DNA of 64,000 nt, taken from assembly GCA_020636325.1 (NCBI GenBank), contig JACJYC010000013.1, positions 1-64,000 of the forward strand. The letters run 5' to 3'. A program made the position numbers and the translations under genes. Position 1 is the stretch's first letter. Every line of letters begins with the position of its first letter. The stretch is from Lewinellaceae bacterium (GTDB taxonomy: Bacteria > Bacteroidota > Bacteroidia > Chitinophagales > Saprospiraceae). Below are positions 8,671-17,745 of the stretch, piece after piece. Under the pieces are notes generated by a model. The model had not been told where the DNA came from. It ran no database searches and saw only the letters and a program-made list of their open reading frames with translations.

Positions 8671-9144
8671 ATGTCCGACAAACTCGATAAGATAGACCTT
8701 AAAATCCTGAAGATTCTGCAGGAAAGCAGCAAGATCACCAACCTGGACCTTTCCAAGAAAATCGGACTTTCACCCGCGCCTACCCTGGAACGGGTCAAAA
8801 AACTGGAACAAACCGGGATCATCGAAAGTTATCACGCCCAAGTGAACCCGCAATCTATCGGGTTGAATGTCAAGACTTTCGTTCAGGTCTCCCTGGCCTG
8901 GCAAAAAGAAAACGCCCTCAATAACTTCCTGGACAAGATCAAGGAGATCGAGGAGATCGTCGAATGCTACATCATCACCGGTGAAGCCGACTTCCTGATC
9001 AAGATCGTTTGCAAGGATATTCCTACCTACGAAAAGTTGTTGTTCAAAACCCTTTCCCAGATCGAGGAGATCGAAAGGCTCAAAACCCTGATGACCCTGT
9101 CGACCGTGAAAGACAGCAAAGTCCTGCCTTACAAGTACGATTAG
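8671..9144 (+). CDS. Lrp/AsnC family transcriptional regulator
   Basis: This 157-residue regulator has the two-domain Lrp/AsnC layout. An N-terminal winged helix-turn-helix (about 5-60; KILKILQESSKITNLDLSKK) is followed by a RAM ligand-binding/oligomerisation domain (about 65-150), with EIVECYIITGEADFLIKIV as its central strand-helix pattern. Such proteins sense amino acids and regulate amino-acid metabolism. Its position after glutamate dehydrogenase fits that role, although the terminator-like hairpin suggests a separate transcript. Target genes cannot be deduced. Confidence 0.92.
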   Translation: MSDKLDKIDLKILKILQESSKITNLDLSKKIGLSPAPTLERVKKLEQTGIIESYHAQVNPQSIGLNVKTFVQVSLAWQKENALNNFLDKIKEIEEIVECYIITGEADFLIKIVCKDIPTYEKLLFKTLSQIEEIERLKTLMTLSTVKDSKVLPYKYD

Positions 9145-9175
9145 CCCTTGCGGTTGTTTCGCCTAAATATCCGGC

Positions 9176-9940
9176 ATGAACCGACGCAAGACTACCCTGT
9201 TCTGGAAGCTCAAACATCCCGGTTCAGGCTGTATTTCCTTTTTACTGGGCACACGGGATCGCCTGCCTGCCGAAGCCTTTTCCCGCCTGGAAAACCGGCT
9301 GACCGGCCTGCCCGTCCGCAAGGTCTGGTACCTGATCCATGAATTCCCGGCCGAAACGGCGCACTGCCGGATGCCGGACGGAATCACCCTCGATCACCTG
9401 CTTTCCAACAGACATTTTACGCGCATTTCCGCCATTTTGAAAAAGACCTTTCAGGTTGACCTGGAAACCCTCAACCATTTTTACCCGCTGGCCGTGAGAG
9501 AACGGCTCATCAATCAGATCGGGGCGCAGGCAAACCTGACCTCGCTCCGGGATCGTCTGCCGCAAATACTGCCCGGTGCGGAGCCGGTATTCCATTCCCC
9601 GGAGGATTCCGGATACGACGCGATCCCCATCCCCTTCCAACTCCGGCAATTGCGCATCCTGGCTTCCAATCCCGCCCGCTTCCGCCTAAAAGTGGAAAAG
9701 GATCTGCTGGAAAGGAACCTGGATGACCCTGCCCTGATCCGGCGCAACACCCGCGAACGCCTGACCGGCGCCGAGCGCAAATACCAATCGGCCCGCAACG
9801 CCGGCGCCGCTGACCGGATCATTGCGGAAACGCGGGAAACACCCGGTCTGTTTCTCGTGGATGCAGCCGGTCTGGCGGGGGGCAAAGGTATCCTTCACCG
9901 CCTCAGGGCCGCCGGTTTGCAGGTGTTGCCCATCCGCTGA
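9176..9940 (+). CDS. Divergent TraB/GumN-like protein lacking the metal-site histidines
   Basis: This is a 254-residue protein. Its start (TTLFWKLKHPGSGCISFLLG) and end (GILHRLRAAGLQVLPIR) follow the pattern of TraB/PrgY/GumN (TIKI-like) proteins, in which a single-domain metallohydrolase opens with LLWxI...YLFGTxH and closes with a GAGHL...GYxVxPI motif. Here the N-terminal GTxH is GTRD (residues 25-28), and the closing GxGHL is VDAAGLAG (about 228-235). Both expected histidines are missing. If the assignment is right, this is a non-catalytic member. It starts 31 bases after the Lrp gene. The family call rests on recognition of the end motifs and is moderately uncertain. Confidence 0.55.
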   Translation: MNRRKTTLFWKLKHPGSGCISFLLGTRDRLPAEAFSRLENRLTGLPVRKVWYLIHEFPAETAHCRMPDGITLDHLLSNRHFTRISAILKKTFQVDLETLNHFYPLAVRERLINQIGAQANLTSLRDRLPQILPGAEPVFHSPEDSGYDAIPIPFQLRQLRILASNPARFRLKVEKDLLERNLDDPALIRRNTRERLTGAERKYQSARNAGAADRIIAETRETPGLFLVDAAGLAGGKGILHRLRAAGLQVLPIR

Positions 9941-9942
9941 AG

Positions 9943-10887
9943 TTATCCCTGTTTAAGCGCTTCCCGCGTTTTGATCATGGCGTCCCTGACCTCCACAATG
10001 CTTTCCCATTCGCGGCCTTCTTCGCCGTGTTCGATCCCGCAAAAGCTGTGGTAACCCGCGTCGAGGACGATTTTGAACATCCGGTTGTAATCGAGCGGCG
10101 ACCGGTTGCCCTTGTCGTCAAATACCATGGTCTTGACGCTCACCCCTTTGGCATACGGCATCAGTTCCTGTACGCCCAGGTAGGCATCATAGGTGACCAT
10201 GGGCTGATTTTCCGGGCTGGCGATCCTGAAATTGCCGAAATCGGGCAACGTGCCCGCATGAGGATGGTCGACCCTTTGCATCAGTCCGGCCAGCCACCTG
10301 CCGTTGCTGGTGAAGCCGCCGTGGTTCTCGATGATGACATTCAGGCCGTAGGGAGCGGCAAATTCACACAGGCGGTGCAGCCCGTCGGCCACCAGTTTCT
10401 GCGATTCCGTGAAATCGCTTTCCGAGGCGCTCCAGCCGATGGAGGAATAGGCGTTCACCCGGATGGAATGACACCCCAGGAATTTGGCCGCTTCTACCCA
10501 TTTTTTGTGGTTTTCCACCGTCTGGAGCCGTTTGGCCTCTTCAGCTTCGCCCAGATTGCCTTCGCGGTCGCACATGATGAGCACAGAGCGCACCCCTTCG
10601 CCGTCGGCCCGCCGCTTCATCTCAGCCAGGTAGTTTTTGTCCTCGGCCTTGTCCATGAAGAACTGGTTGACGTACTCCACCGCCTCGATACCGTGCTTTT
10701 TGGCCAGGATGGCAAAATCCAGGTGGTCGATCTTCCCTGCAAACAACGGTTTGTTGATCGACCATTCGGCCAGGGAGATCTTGAATAACGGCTCTTCTCC
10801 AAATCCGGAGGCTTTGGCTGCCAGTCCGGTCACGCCGATAGCTGCCGAAGCTATCGCGGTCTTTTTAATGAAATCTCTTCTTTTCAT
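9943..10887 (-). CDS. Tat-exported sugar phosphate isomerase/epimerase-like TIM-barrel protein
   Basis: This 314-residue protein begins with a twin-arginine signal (MKRRDFIKKTAIASAAIG), so it is probably exported folded. The mature part is an AP-endonuclease-2/xylose-isomerase-like TIM barrel. Metal-site-like positions can be seen in LNVIIENHGG (Glu and His), TLPDFGNF (Asp) and FCGIEHGEEG (Glu, His). Relatives in Bacteroidota are annotated as sugar phosphate isomerases/epimerases or hydroxypyruvate-isomerase-like proteins, usually with unproved substrates. It converges with the TraB-like gene, with only two bases between stops. Confidence 0.82.
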   Translation of the reverse strand: MKRRDFIKKTAIASAAIGVTGLAAKASGFGEEPLFKISLAEWSINKPLFAGKIDHLDFAILAKKHGIEAVEYVNQFFMDKAEDKNYLAEMKRRADGEGVRSVLIMCDREGNLGEAEEAKRLQTVENHKKWVEAAKFLGCHSIRVNAYSSIGWSASESDFTESQKLVADGLHRLCEFAAPYGLNVIIENHGGFTSNGRWLAGLMQRVDHPHAGTLPDFGNFRIASPENQPMVTYDAYLGVQELMPYAKGVSVKTMVFDDKGNRSPLDYNRMFKIVLDAGYHSFCGIEHGEEGREWESIVEVRDAMIKTREALKQG

Positions 10888-10969
10888 AAGTCAGTTATTC
10901 GGTTGATATTGTTCGCGATCAGATAAGAGCCCCGTCAGCATATCCCGGTTCCATGGTAGGGGATCCCGC

Positions 10970-12046
10970 CTACTTGTCCACCGCATAATCATCCCCATAA
11001 TATTTGCTGGTAATGCCCGTATGGAATTTGATGGCCGAAACCGGCTCGTATTTTACGGGGGTCAGTCCCGGCAGGACTTCGAGGGTCTCTTCCTCCCACA
11101 CATAGACAGCCATCGGGATCGTGATCCGGGCCTCGCCCAGCATGCGCCCTTCGCGGGGTTTGCTGACCCGGTGGGTCGTCGACGGCAGGCGGTCGTTGGT
11201 GATGCGTTGCATATAATCGCCGGTATTCAGGATAATGGACCCCGGCGCCGGGTTGAGGCGGATCCACTTGCCGTTGGCGCGGTTATAGACCTGCAATCCG
11301 TCCACTTTCTGGGCAGGCAGTATGGTGAACAGGTCGACGTCCTCGTGGCCCAGCATGCGGCCTGCGCCGCTGGCCCGGTCTTCATCCGAAATGGGCGGAT
11401 AGTAATTCAGCCGGAAACCGAAATTGGTGGCGGCGAGCTTTTGGTCATACAGGCGCGGATCGCACCCCAGGTAGGTCAGGATGCTTTGCATGATGGGCAG
11501 GATCAGCGCTTCGTGGGCCTGGACGACCTTGCGGAAAACCGGCTCAAAACCGGGCTTCGGCCAGAAATCGGATTCACGGTAGTCCTCCACATCCGGCAAA
11601 TTGAAAGCGCGGCGGCAGAACACCCATCCTTCCACCAGGTCGGGATGAATGATGGTGGTCTGCTTGATCGGGAAATAGCCCTGATTGACGGAGCCGTGCC
11701 GTTTGGCTTCGTACACCAGCCGCTCCTCCAGGGTGGTGGTTTCAAATAGTTCGGCTACCTTTTTTTCAGCTTCCAGGTACAGATCCGGCGGCACACCGTG
11801 GCCGGTCAGCACCGCAAATCCGATCTCTTCGAGCGCATGACCCAGGTTCCGGGCAAATGCCGCCCGGCCGGCTTCCCCTCCCTCAAAGTATTCGCGCATG
11901 TCGCAGGTCCGGATCACGAATTCCTCGTCGAACTGATCCTTTTCGTCATTTTCGACCAGGTAGTATTCATGTCCTTTATTGACGCCTTCGTATTTGTTGA
12001 ACGCCTGGTTGACAGCGCGAATGCCGTCCTCCTGATTTGAAGCCAT
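10970..12046 (-). CDS. Isopenicillin-N-synthase-like 2OG-Fe(II) oxygenase
   Basis: This 358-residue protein has a DIOX_N-like N-terminal region (GRAAFARNLGHALEEIGFAVLTGHG) and a C-terminal double-stranded beta-helix of the 2-oxoglutarate/Fe(II) type. The iron triad is visible as GHEDVDL (His-x-Asp) and the distal STTHRVSKP (His, then the RxS motif that binds the 2OG carboxylate). The start is placed at 12046 (MASNQEDG). An upstream in-frame start at 12157 would read through a 177-bp palindromic element that begins at 12068. The substrate is unknown; bacterial members hydroxylate or desaturate varied small molecules. Confidence 0.85.
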   Translation of the reverse strand: MASNQEDGIRAVNQAFNKYEGVNKGHEYYLVENDEKDQFDEEFVIRTCDMREYFEGGEAGRAAFARNLGHALEEIGFAVLTGHGVPPDLYLEAEKKVAELFETTTLEERLVYEAKRHGSVNQGYFPIKQTTIIHPDLVEGWVFCRRAFNLPDVEDYRESDFWPKPGFEPVFRKVVQAHEALILPIMQSILTYLGCDPRLYDQKLAATNFGFRLNYYPPISDEDRASGAGRMLGHEDVDLFTILPAQKVDGLQVYNRANGKWIRLNPAPGSIILNTGDYMQRITNDRLPSTTHRVSKPREGRMLGEARITIPMAVYVWEEETLEVLPGLTPVKYEPVSAIKFHTGITSKYYGDDYAVDK

Positions 12047-12067
12047 GGCAGTATGGTTTTTGTTATA

Positions 12068-12244
12068 AGAGCTTGTTTGGACTTTAGTAACTGGTCTGTC
12101 CCGCTCAAAAGCGGGATCACTTTTCCGCTTATGCTGCGTTGCAGAACCGGGCTTCATAGCTTAGGCTATGATCCCGAACCTGCGCCTTGCCTAAGCGAAA
12201 AATTGACTATTTTCGACATAGCGACCAAAATCCAAACAAGCTCT
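12068..12244. repeat. 177-bp palindromic MITE-like element
   Basis: The ends AGAGCTTGTTTGGA (12068-12081) and TCCAAACAAGCTCT (12231-12244) are exact reverse complements. Inside are further nested complementary pieces (TTTTCCGCTTATGC against GCCTAAGCGAAAAA) and a central CATAGC-TTAG-GCTATG hairpin, so the whole could extrude as one long cruciform. No ORF of its own is seen. It sits between the oxygenase start and the transporter gene. Confidence 0.85.
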
Positions 12245-12298
12245 AAATCCCTATTGGTGAATATCGGCAGATTTTGCAGAAAATCCAAGTATCCTCAA

Positions 12299-13603
12299 TC
12301 ATCCGCCGGACAAACTGCTGTACACGTACCCGATCAAGACGGCCAGTAAAGTCCCCGGAACGATCCACCTCAGCCAGAAGACCGCCAACCCGGCGCGACC
12401 GCTTTCCGGATCGGCAAACAGCATTTTCCGGAAAAACAACCGCCGGGCGCCCCACCACATGCCCATCACCGCCAACATGCTGCCCAGCACCTGCATGCCG
12501 GAACCGAAGACCAGGTCGAGCAGGCCGATCAGTTGCGGATAAAATGTGCTCGGAAAGGACAGCAGGAGTTGCAGCAACCCGAACCCGGTCAGGAGTTTTT
12601 TCCCGGAGATCCTGTGCCCCGCCAAGCTGCTGATGGGCACCTGAAAAGCTGCGATCAGGGACAGGAAGGCGACCAGACTGACCGACAACAGAAACAGCGA
12701 ACCGATCAGGCGACCGCCCGGCAGGACGGCGAACAGCTCCGGCAGGGTCTGGAAGATCAGGGAGGGGCCGGCGTCCATTTGCATGCCCATCACCAGGGTC
12801 GCAGGCACCAGAAACAAACTGACCAACAGAGAGGCCCCCAGGTCGCCCAGGCAGGTAAATACGCCTATCCGGGGAATGTCCCGGCTTTCACCAATATAGG
12901 AGGCATACACCACGACAAAGGTGCCGCCCAGCCCGATCGAATAAAAAGCCTGCCCAAGCGCGGCAAAGACCTCTCTGGGGCCGACGGCCGAAAAATCCGG
13001 CGCGAGAAACTGCCGCACTTTCGCCAAAGCGCCCGGCAGGGTCCAGGCATAAACGATCATATAAAGGACAGCGAGGAGAAAAAAAGGCATGATGATCCTG
13101 GAAATCCGTTCGATCCCCTTTTTCAGGCCGCGGTGTGCAACATAAAGGGCCGCGACCACGGTCAGTACGACCACCCCGTACTGCAACGCGCTGTCGGCCA
13201 GCAAGGCGTGGTACCCCGGGTTATGGTCCGCGGAAAAACCCCGGATAATGGAAAAACCCGCGCTGAAAAAGACATTCGCAACTACAACCACATAATAGGA
13301 GCCGGCTACCGTGACCGCCAGGATCAGCAAATACCCGATAGCTTTCCCCCATCGGTTGCCGAATAGATTGGCATAAGCAGTAAGGGTACTCGAACCGCTG
13401 TTCCGGCCCGCCAGCATTTCGGTCAGCAAAGCCGGGAAAGCCAGCGCCAGAGTGAACAAGAGGTAGATCAGCAAAAACGCGCTGCCGCCGTACGCCCCCA
13501 TCATATAGGGAAAGCGCCAGACATTGCCCAGCCCGACCGCCACCCCGATCATGGTCAGGATGGCGCCCAACCGGGAGCCGTATTGATTGTCGGTCGTATT
13601 CAT
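12299..13603 (-). CDS. Sodium-dependent transporter, NSS (SNF) family
   Basis: This 434-residue integral membrane protein has about eleven helices. The first helix carries the family signature SRLGAILTMIGVAVGLGNVWRFPY: the unwound TM1 region binds sodium and substrate (GxGNxWRFP). Other family patterns are YGGSAFLLIYLL in TM2 and FYSIGLGGTFVVVYASY around TM6. LeuT-type members co-import amino acids or similar solutes with sodium. Substrate is not predictable here. The gene stands alone, with the CTCTCACC repeat just upstream of its start. Confidence 0.9.
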   Translation of the reverse strand: MNTTDNQYGSRLGAILTMIGVAVGLGNVWRFPYMMGAYGGSAFLLIYLLFTLALAFPALLTEMLAGRNSGSSTLTAYANLFGNRWGKAIGYLLILAVTVAGSYYVVVVANVFFSAGFSIIRGFSADHNPGYHALLADSALQYGVVVLTVVAALYVAHRGLKKGIERISRIIMPFFLLAVLYMIVYAWTLPGALAKVRQFLAPDFSAVGPREVFAALGQAFYSIGLGGTFVVVYASYIGESRDIPRIGVFTCLGDLGASLLVSLFLVPATLVMGMQMDAGPSLIFQTLPELFAVLPGGRLIGSLFLLSVSLVAFLSLIAAFQVPISSLAGHRISGKKLLTGFGLLQLLLSFPSTFYPQLIGLLDLVFGSGMQVLGSMLAVMGMWWGARRLFFRKMLFADPESGRAGLAVFWLRWIVPGTLLAVLIGYVYSSLSGG

Positions 13604-13633
13604 TCAGGCAGGTTCATTGGTATGATTTATTTC

Positions 13634-13712
13634 CCTCTCACCTCTCTCACCCTCTCTCACCCTCTCACCTCTCTCACCTCTCTCACTCTATCTCACCTCT
13701 CTCACCCTCTCA
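13634..13712. repeat. CTCTCACC short-word repeat
   Basis: About ten degenerate copies of CTCTCACC lie between the transporter start and the cupin stop. On the minus strand the unit reads GGTGAGAG. The last residues of the cupin protein (GERVREVR) and its stop are encoded in this tract. Confidence 0.9.
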
Positions 13713-14782
13713 CCGACCCTCACCTCCAGCACCTCAAAATCCGGCGAACAATCCTCAAACCGATACCCCGCCCCCGGCGGAATGACAAAAGCATCCCTTT
13801 GACTCAGGCGGTGCGGCGCTTCGCCCTCTACCCGCAAGGTCACCCCGCCCTGCAGTACGAACCTGAAGAGGATATCGGCCCGATGGTCAAGTACCGGCGA
13901 ATGGGTTGTCCCATCCGCGGGCCGGATGACAAGGACGGAGGCCAGCCCTTTGGTCGCCTCGTTTATCCCCGTATCCCGGCATTCGAAACCGGCGGCGATC
14001 CAGGGCTTCCAGACGGCTTCGGCCGCAAGATGATGACAGAAACGCTGTCCCTGGAATTCCCGGTCGGGGCGGTAGGCAGCTGTCGGCAATTCCATATGGT
14101 GGTCGATGGTGGTCATATGTTCCGCAGGGATGCCGATCTCGATCACTTCCAGGTGGTCGGACGCCTCCAGGACCCGGTGCCGGATCTCCGGCGGCTGGGT
14201 GACACAATCACCCGCGCCCAGGATAAAAGGCGGGCCCTGGTCTTCGTACACCAGCCGGACCCAACCGCGGTAGCAAAAGATCAACTGGAAGCCGATCGTG
14301 TGATAATGGACCATATCCGGCACGGGGCCGCCTTGCGGAATGCTGATATGCGAAGCGATGATGCTGCCGCCCAGGCGATCCGGGATGAGGTCGCGGTACA
14401 GCATCCCCGCCCGGCCGATCACCCAGGAATCGTTGTCCTTCATCCGGCGCACCTCGAATTTGTGGCGGGTCGGCGGCGTATGCAGGCGGTATGTTTTGGG
14501 GCGGATCTCGATCCGGGTCCCGTTGGGTGCAACGGCGCTTGATTGCCCGTTGTTAATCCCGGATGGATCATCGGTCAGCAATTGCAAAGTAGGTGGATGA
14601 CCGTCGGCCGATTTGTCCAGCCGGATCTGCATGCCATGGCCGGACAGGACGGCTACGCCGGGGTCGTCGGCCGGGAAGATCCGGTCGAGCCGGAAGCCCA
14701 GGCCGGTGAAGAAGGCCAGGTCGGCGTTCAGGTCCTGTGTCGGCAGGAGGAGTTGGGCCCGGGTATCGGAAGTGGTGGTCAT
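13688..14782 (-). CDS. VOC-like plus double cupin domain protein
   Basis: This 364-residue protein is made of three small beta modules. An N-terminal glyoxalase/VOC-like segment spans about 6-75 (LLLPTQDLNADLAFFTGLGF). It is followed by two cupin barrels at about 125-230 and 260-360. The first cupin holds a metal-type set in HYHTIGFQLIFCYRG and EIRHRV; the second has VLDHRADILFRFVLQGG and a GEAPHRL turn. Multi-cupin proteins bind metals and may be dioxygenases or isomerases; no specific reaction can be assigned. The C-terminus runs into the CTCTCACC repeat, so the last eight residues are probably repeat-derived rather than functional. Confidence 0.75.
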   Translation of the reverse strand: MTTTSDTRAQLLLPTQDLNADLAFFTGLGFRLDRIFPADDPGVAVLSGHGMQIRLDKSADGHPPTLQLLTDDPSGINNGQSSAVAPNGTRIEIRPKTYRLHTPPTRHKFEVRRMKDNDSWVIGRAGMLYRDLIPDRLGGSIIASHISIPQGGPVPDMVHYHTIGFQLIFCYRGWVRLVYEDQGPPFILGAGDCVTQPPEIRHRVLEASDHLEVIEIGIPAEHMTTIDHHMELPTAAYRPDREFQGQRFCHHLAAEAVWKPWIAAGFECRDTGINEATKGLASVLVIRPADGTTHSPVLDHRADILFRFVLQGGVTLRVEGEAPHRLSQRDAFVIPPGAGYRFEDCSPDFEVLEVRVGERVREVR

Positions 14783-14959
14783 GAGGTCGAATATACAGCT
14801 TAGTAAGAATCCTTCCCAATTCCAATGTGCAGATCAGGGAAAGTCAGGTGATTTTCAACTGTTCGAGTCGATGAAGCCCAGCCGCCGGTTAGGGTGATTT
14901 AAACCTTTCAGACCAGTCATTCCGTTTCTCCAATCCCGAAGTTGTTTTTTCAGGGATCC

Positions 14960-16603
14960 TCAATGCTTCTTTTTAGCCGTAATCTCCTGTCCGCCCTGAT
15001 GCAGGATAAATGACTCAAACCGGCCGTTGTCGCTTTCAATGAATTCCATCCGGGCATCCACCACTTTGAGGAAGAATTTGGTACGGGATTCCGGGAAGAT
15101 CTCAAACTTTGGCTGGCCGGTTGCCTGCGCCATCAATTTGCCGTTTTCCAGCGTAACGGCGATCTCGAAATCGGGGGTCACTTCGTAGACGCCGGTATAG
15201 TTTTTCAATACTTCTTCATCCAGTTGGACCTCGGTAAGTACCGCAATGGGCTTATCCGTTTTTTTCCCTTCCGTCTTGTTCATCCGGTTGGTGAAGGAGG
15301 CGGTTATTTCGTTGCCATTTTCCCGGAACTCGATGCCGGCCAGGCTGTTTTCAAAACTAAAGGTGCGTTTGGAAGTCGGGAACAATTTTATTTTGTTGCT
15401 CCCTGTTCGCTGGCTGTACAATTGATTGCCCTCCAGGGTAACGGTTCTCGACGACCCGTCGGCGAAATCGTATACGCCCACCAGTTTTTTCAGGTCATCG
15501 GGTTCAACGGATATCCAGGATGTTTGGTCGGGGTAGGGTTTTCCGATCGCAATGGCGGCCATTCTGGTCGAAACCTGCCCAGGGTCATTGCAATCGCAGT
15601 TCAAAAACAAGGCGACAAAAACATCTTCGTCCGGCAGATAAATGGAGTTGGTCACATAGCCGAATATGCCGCCGGAGTGTTCCAAAGTCGGACTTCCGTT
15701 GATTTCGTTGATGCCCCATCCGTACCCGTAATTGGTTTCATTCCCGTTGTTCAGTTTGTAATTGGTAAAGGCCAGGTCAATGGATTCCTTCTTCACCAGC
15801 TTATTGGAACGGACGGCCCTGTTCCAGATGAACAGGTCTCCAACGGTCGACATGAGCGACCCGGCGGCGTAGGGCTGCGTAAGGCTGAGGAATTCGGCAT
15901 TGATATAGCCCTCATTTTTCTGATAACCGCAGGCCCTTTTTTTGATGATCTCGGAAGTGCTTCCGTAAACCGACGACTTCATGCCGAGCGGCTCAAAGAT
16001 GTTCTTTTCGATGAACTGCCCGTAAGGCTGGCCCGAGGCTTTTTCGATCACATATCCCAGGATAAAATACGCCGAATTGTTGTACGACCAGGCTTCACCC
16101 GGCTCAAAGTCCATGGGTTCGTTCTTGAAAAAATCGATCAGCTCAAGCGGCTTATAATCGAGCCTCCAGACCGGCGGCCAGTTTTCCATGGAGGTGTAGC
16201 TTTTTATGCCCGAAGTATGGGTCAGCAAATGATGAATGCTGATATGGTGGCCGTGGGTCGGATAATCTGCGATGTACTTGGTGATGTCGTCGTCCAGGCT
16301 CAGTTTACCCTGCTCCATCAGCATCAATACCGCAACCGCTGTAAACTGTTTGGTAATGGAGCCGATCTCAAATACCATATCCGGCTCCATTTTTACGTCC
16401 AGTTCCAGGTTGGCCATTCCGAATGCCTTCTGGTAAACGATCTTGCCGTTGATAGCGACCAGGGCTGCGGCGCCCGGTTCCGATGCCGGAAACATCCCGC
16501 CGAGCATTTTGTCGAATTGACTTTCCATCCCCTGGGTCGACCCAATTGCGGAAAATCCGATCACCAGGGCCAGGGCATAAATCAGCTTTTTCAGTAAGGC
16601 CAT
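14960..16603 (-). CDS. Exported serine hydrolase, class C beta-lactamase/PBP-like
   Basis: This 547-residue protein has a signal peptide (about 1-24) and a beta-lactamase-fold domain (about 30-350). The SxxK nucleophile motif is S82-I-T-K85, the YxN motif is Y174-N-N176, and an HSGG box near residue 316 stands in for KTG. The C-terminal 180 residues hold two copies of a small beta-rich module (VGVYDF... and TGVYEV...), common in Bacteroidota homologues. Such proteins are D-Ala-D-Ala peptidases, esterases or D-amino acid amidases acting in the periplasm; beta-lactam resistance should not be assumed. It is a single gene. Confidence 0.87.
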   Translation of the reverse strand: MALLKKLIYALALVIGFSAIGSTQGMESQFDKMLGGMFPASEPGAAALVAINGKIVYQKAFGMANLELDVKMEPDMVFEIGSITKQFTAVAVLMLMEQGKLSLDDDITKYIADYPTHGHHISIHHLLTHTSGIKSYTSMENWPPVWRLDYKPLELIDFFKNEPMDFEPGEAWSYNNSAYFILGYVIEKASGQPYGQFIEKNIFEPLGMKSSVYGSTSEIIKKRACGYQKNEGYINAEFLSLTQPYAAGSLMSTVGDLFIWNRAVRSNKLVKKESIDLAFTNYKLNNGNETNYGYGWGINEINGSPTLEHSGGIFGYVTNSIYLPDEDVFVALFLNCDCNDPGQVSTRMAAIAIGKPYPDQTSWISVEPDDLKKLVGVYDFADGSSRTVTLEGNQLYSQRTGSNKIKLFPTSKRTFSFENSLAGIEFRENGNEITASFTNRMNKTEGKKTDKPIAVLTEVQLDEEVLKNYTGVYEVTPDFEIAVTLENGKLMAQATGQPKFEIFPESRTKFFLKVVDARMEFIESDNGRFESFILHQGGQEITAKKKH

Positions 16604-16789
16604 ACGATTGTTTTTTGGTTGTTACAGCAATGAATATTAATAGTCCAACAGCGCGATCCCGCATACGGGCCATACATCCTACAAGTCCATACCAAAGATA
16701 AAAAAGGATAAGCAAATTACCGATAGTTTGTCGCAAACCGCCTGCTAACCTGTCGCATTTATCTCTCACGCATCGCCTGCTGACAGTCG

Positions 16790-16797
16790 TATCTTTG
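16790..16797 (+). promoter_or_regulatory. -7 box upstream of the DoxX-like gene
   Basis: TATCTTTG matches TAnnTTTG and lies 49 bases before the ATG at 16847, leaving a leader of about 40 bases. Confidence 0.45.
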
Positions 16798-16846
16798 TGA
16801 TATCGGATTTAATCCACACCCGATTCACCTTTTAAATTGCATTACA

Positions 16847-17224
16847 ATGAAAAAGTCAAAGATCATCTTCTGGATAGCGACAAGCATTATCTTCTTCTGG
16901 TGCGGCATCATGACGATCGTTTTTTTCGGTTCTGAGACTTCCAAAGCCGCCATGGCGCATTACGGTTACCCGCCTTATTTCGGCCCGATGGCCAATATTT
17001 TCAGCATCATCGGCGCGTTCGGGCTGGTTTTGCCCTTTGTGCCGGCCAGACTGAAGGAGTGGGCTTACGCCGGATTTTCCTTCAATTTCATCGGCGCAGC
17101 CGTGAGCAATTGGGCGGTGGACGGATTTGGGTTCCAGGTGATCTTTCCGCTCCTTTTCTTCATACCGCTGGCGCTTTCGTATTTCCAGTTTCACAAGATG
17201 GAGAAGATGAAGGCTGCATCCTGA
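16847..17224 (+). CDS. DoxX-like four-helix membrane protein
   Basis: This 125-residue protein has four predicted helices and the pattern of the DoxX-like family. A first helix is followed by a loop with HYGYPPYFGPMANIFSIIGA, then LVLPFVPARLKEWAYAGFSFNFIGAAVSN. The RLKEWAYAGF turn is characteristic. Members are small inner-membrane proteins of poorly defined function; some relatives take part in redox or thiosulfate handling. It has no operon partner. Confidence 0.75.
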   Translation: MKKSKIIFWIATSIIFFWCGIMTIVFFGSETSKAAMAHYGYPPYFGPMANIFSIIGAFGLVLPFVPARLKEWAYAGFSFNFIGAAVSNWAVDGFGFQVIFPLLFFIPLALSYFQFHKMEKMKAAS

Positions 17225-17745
17225 GTGGTATGAAGGACATGATGGTTATCATACCGGCCAACGGACGAAGATCAATAAAAAAGGTAAGAATATGGCCATT
17301 TTTTGCTTGCTTCTCCCGAGGGGGAGTCAGGAAAACAGCCGAAAATCACGAATATCCCGGGTACCATTGATTTTATTTTGAACCGCCATGCGTACCGCTT
17401 GGCAAGCTAAAAGTCATAAAAGAAAACAAAACCCACATGAGTCATCCCGGATTTTGTAACACGGTAAGCACGAAATGTTTTTTATTGAACCATAACTTGT
17501 CCCGCAAGGCGGGATGAGTCGTGGTCAAAAATCTTTCAGTGTAAAAATTTGGGATGACTCATGTTTGAACTTTTGTGCCCTTTTGTTTCTTTTGTGGTAA
17601 AAAAACAGGAAAAATTCGTGTTAGGGACCTTCCGGTCATCGGCAGCCTGATTGCCCTGAAGGAAATCCTTTGAAGCCAACAAAACAGCTGATTTGAAGCG
17701 GAAGCTTGCGGTTTCTTGCTTGTTTACGCTTCAATTCAGGCAGTT
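17225..17745. other. Intergenic region with a palindromic element, no gene seen
   Basis: The 521 bases between the DoxX-like gene and the GH3 gene contain the inverted-repeat element at 17436-17563 and an internal CCCGCAAGGCGGG hairpin. Nothing in them looks coding. Confidence 0.7.
17436..17563. repeat. 128-bp inverted-repeat element
   Basis: CATGAGTCATCCCGGATTTT (17436-17455) is mirrored by AAAATTTGGGATGACTCATG (17544-17563) with two mismatches. Between them is a second hairpin, TCCCGCAAGGCGGGA. It looks like a small non-autonomous palindromic element. Confidence 0.75.

Noticed and set aside
12047..12157. N-terminal extension of the 2OG-Fe(II) oxygenase
   Set aside because: It would translate half of the palindromic element at 12068-12244.
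15224..16597. 457-codon frame opposite the serine hydrolase
   Set aside because: It is antisense to a gene with intact SxxK, YxN and HSGG motifs; the shadow frame has no recognisable domain.
16604..16846. Possible tRNA or small RNA between the serine hydrolase and the DoxX-like gene
   Set aside because: Only a short CTGTCGCA...TGCTGACAG pairing is visible; no cloverleaf or conserved RNA motif.
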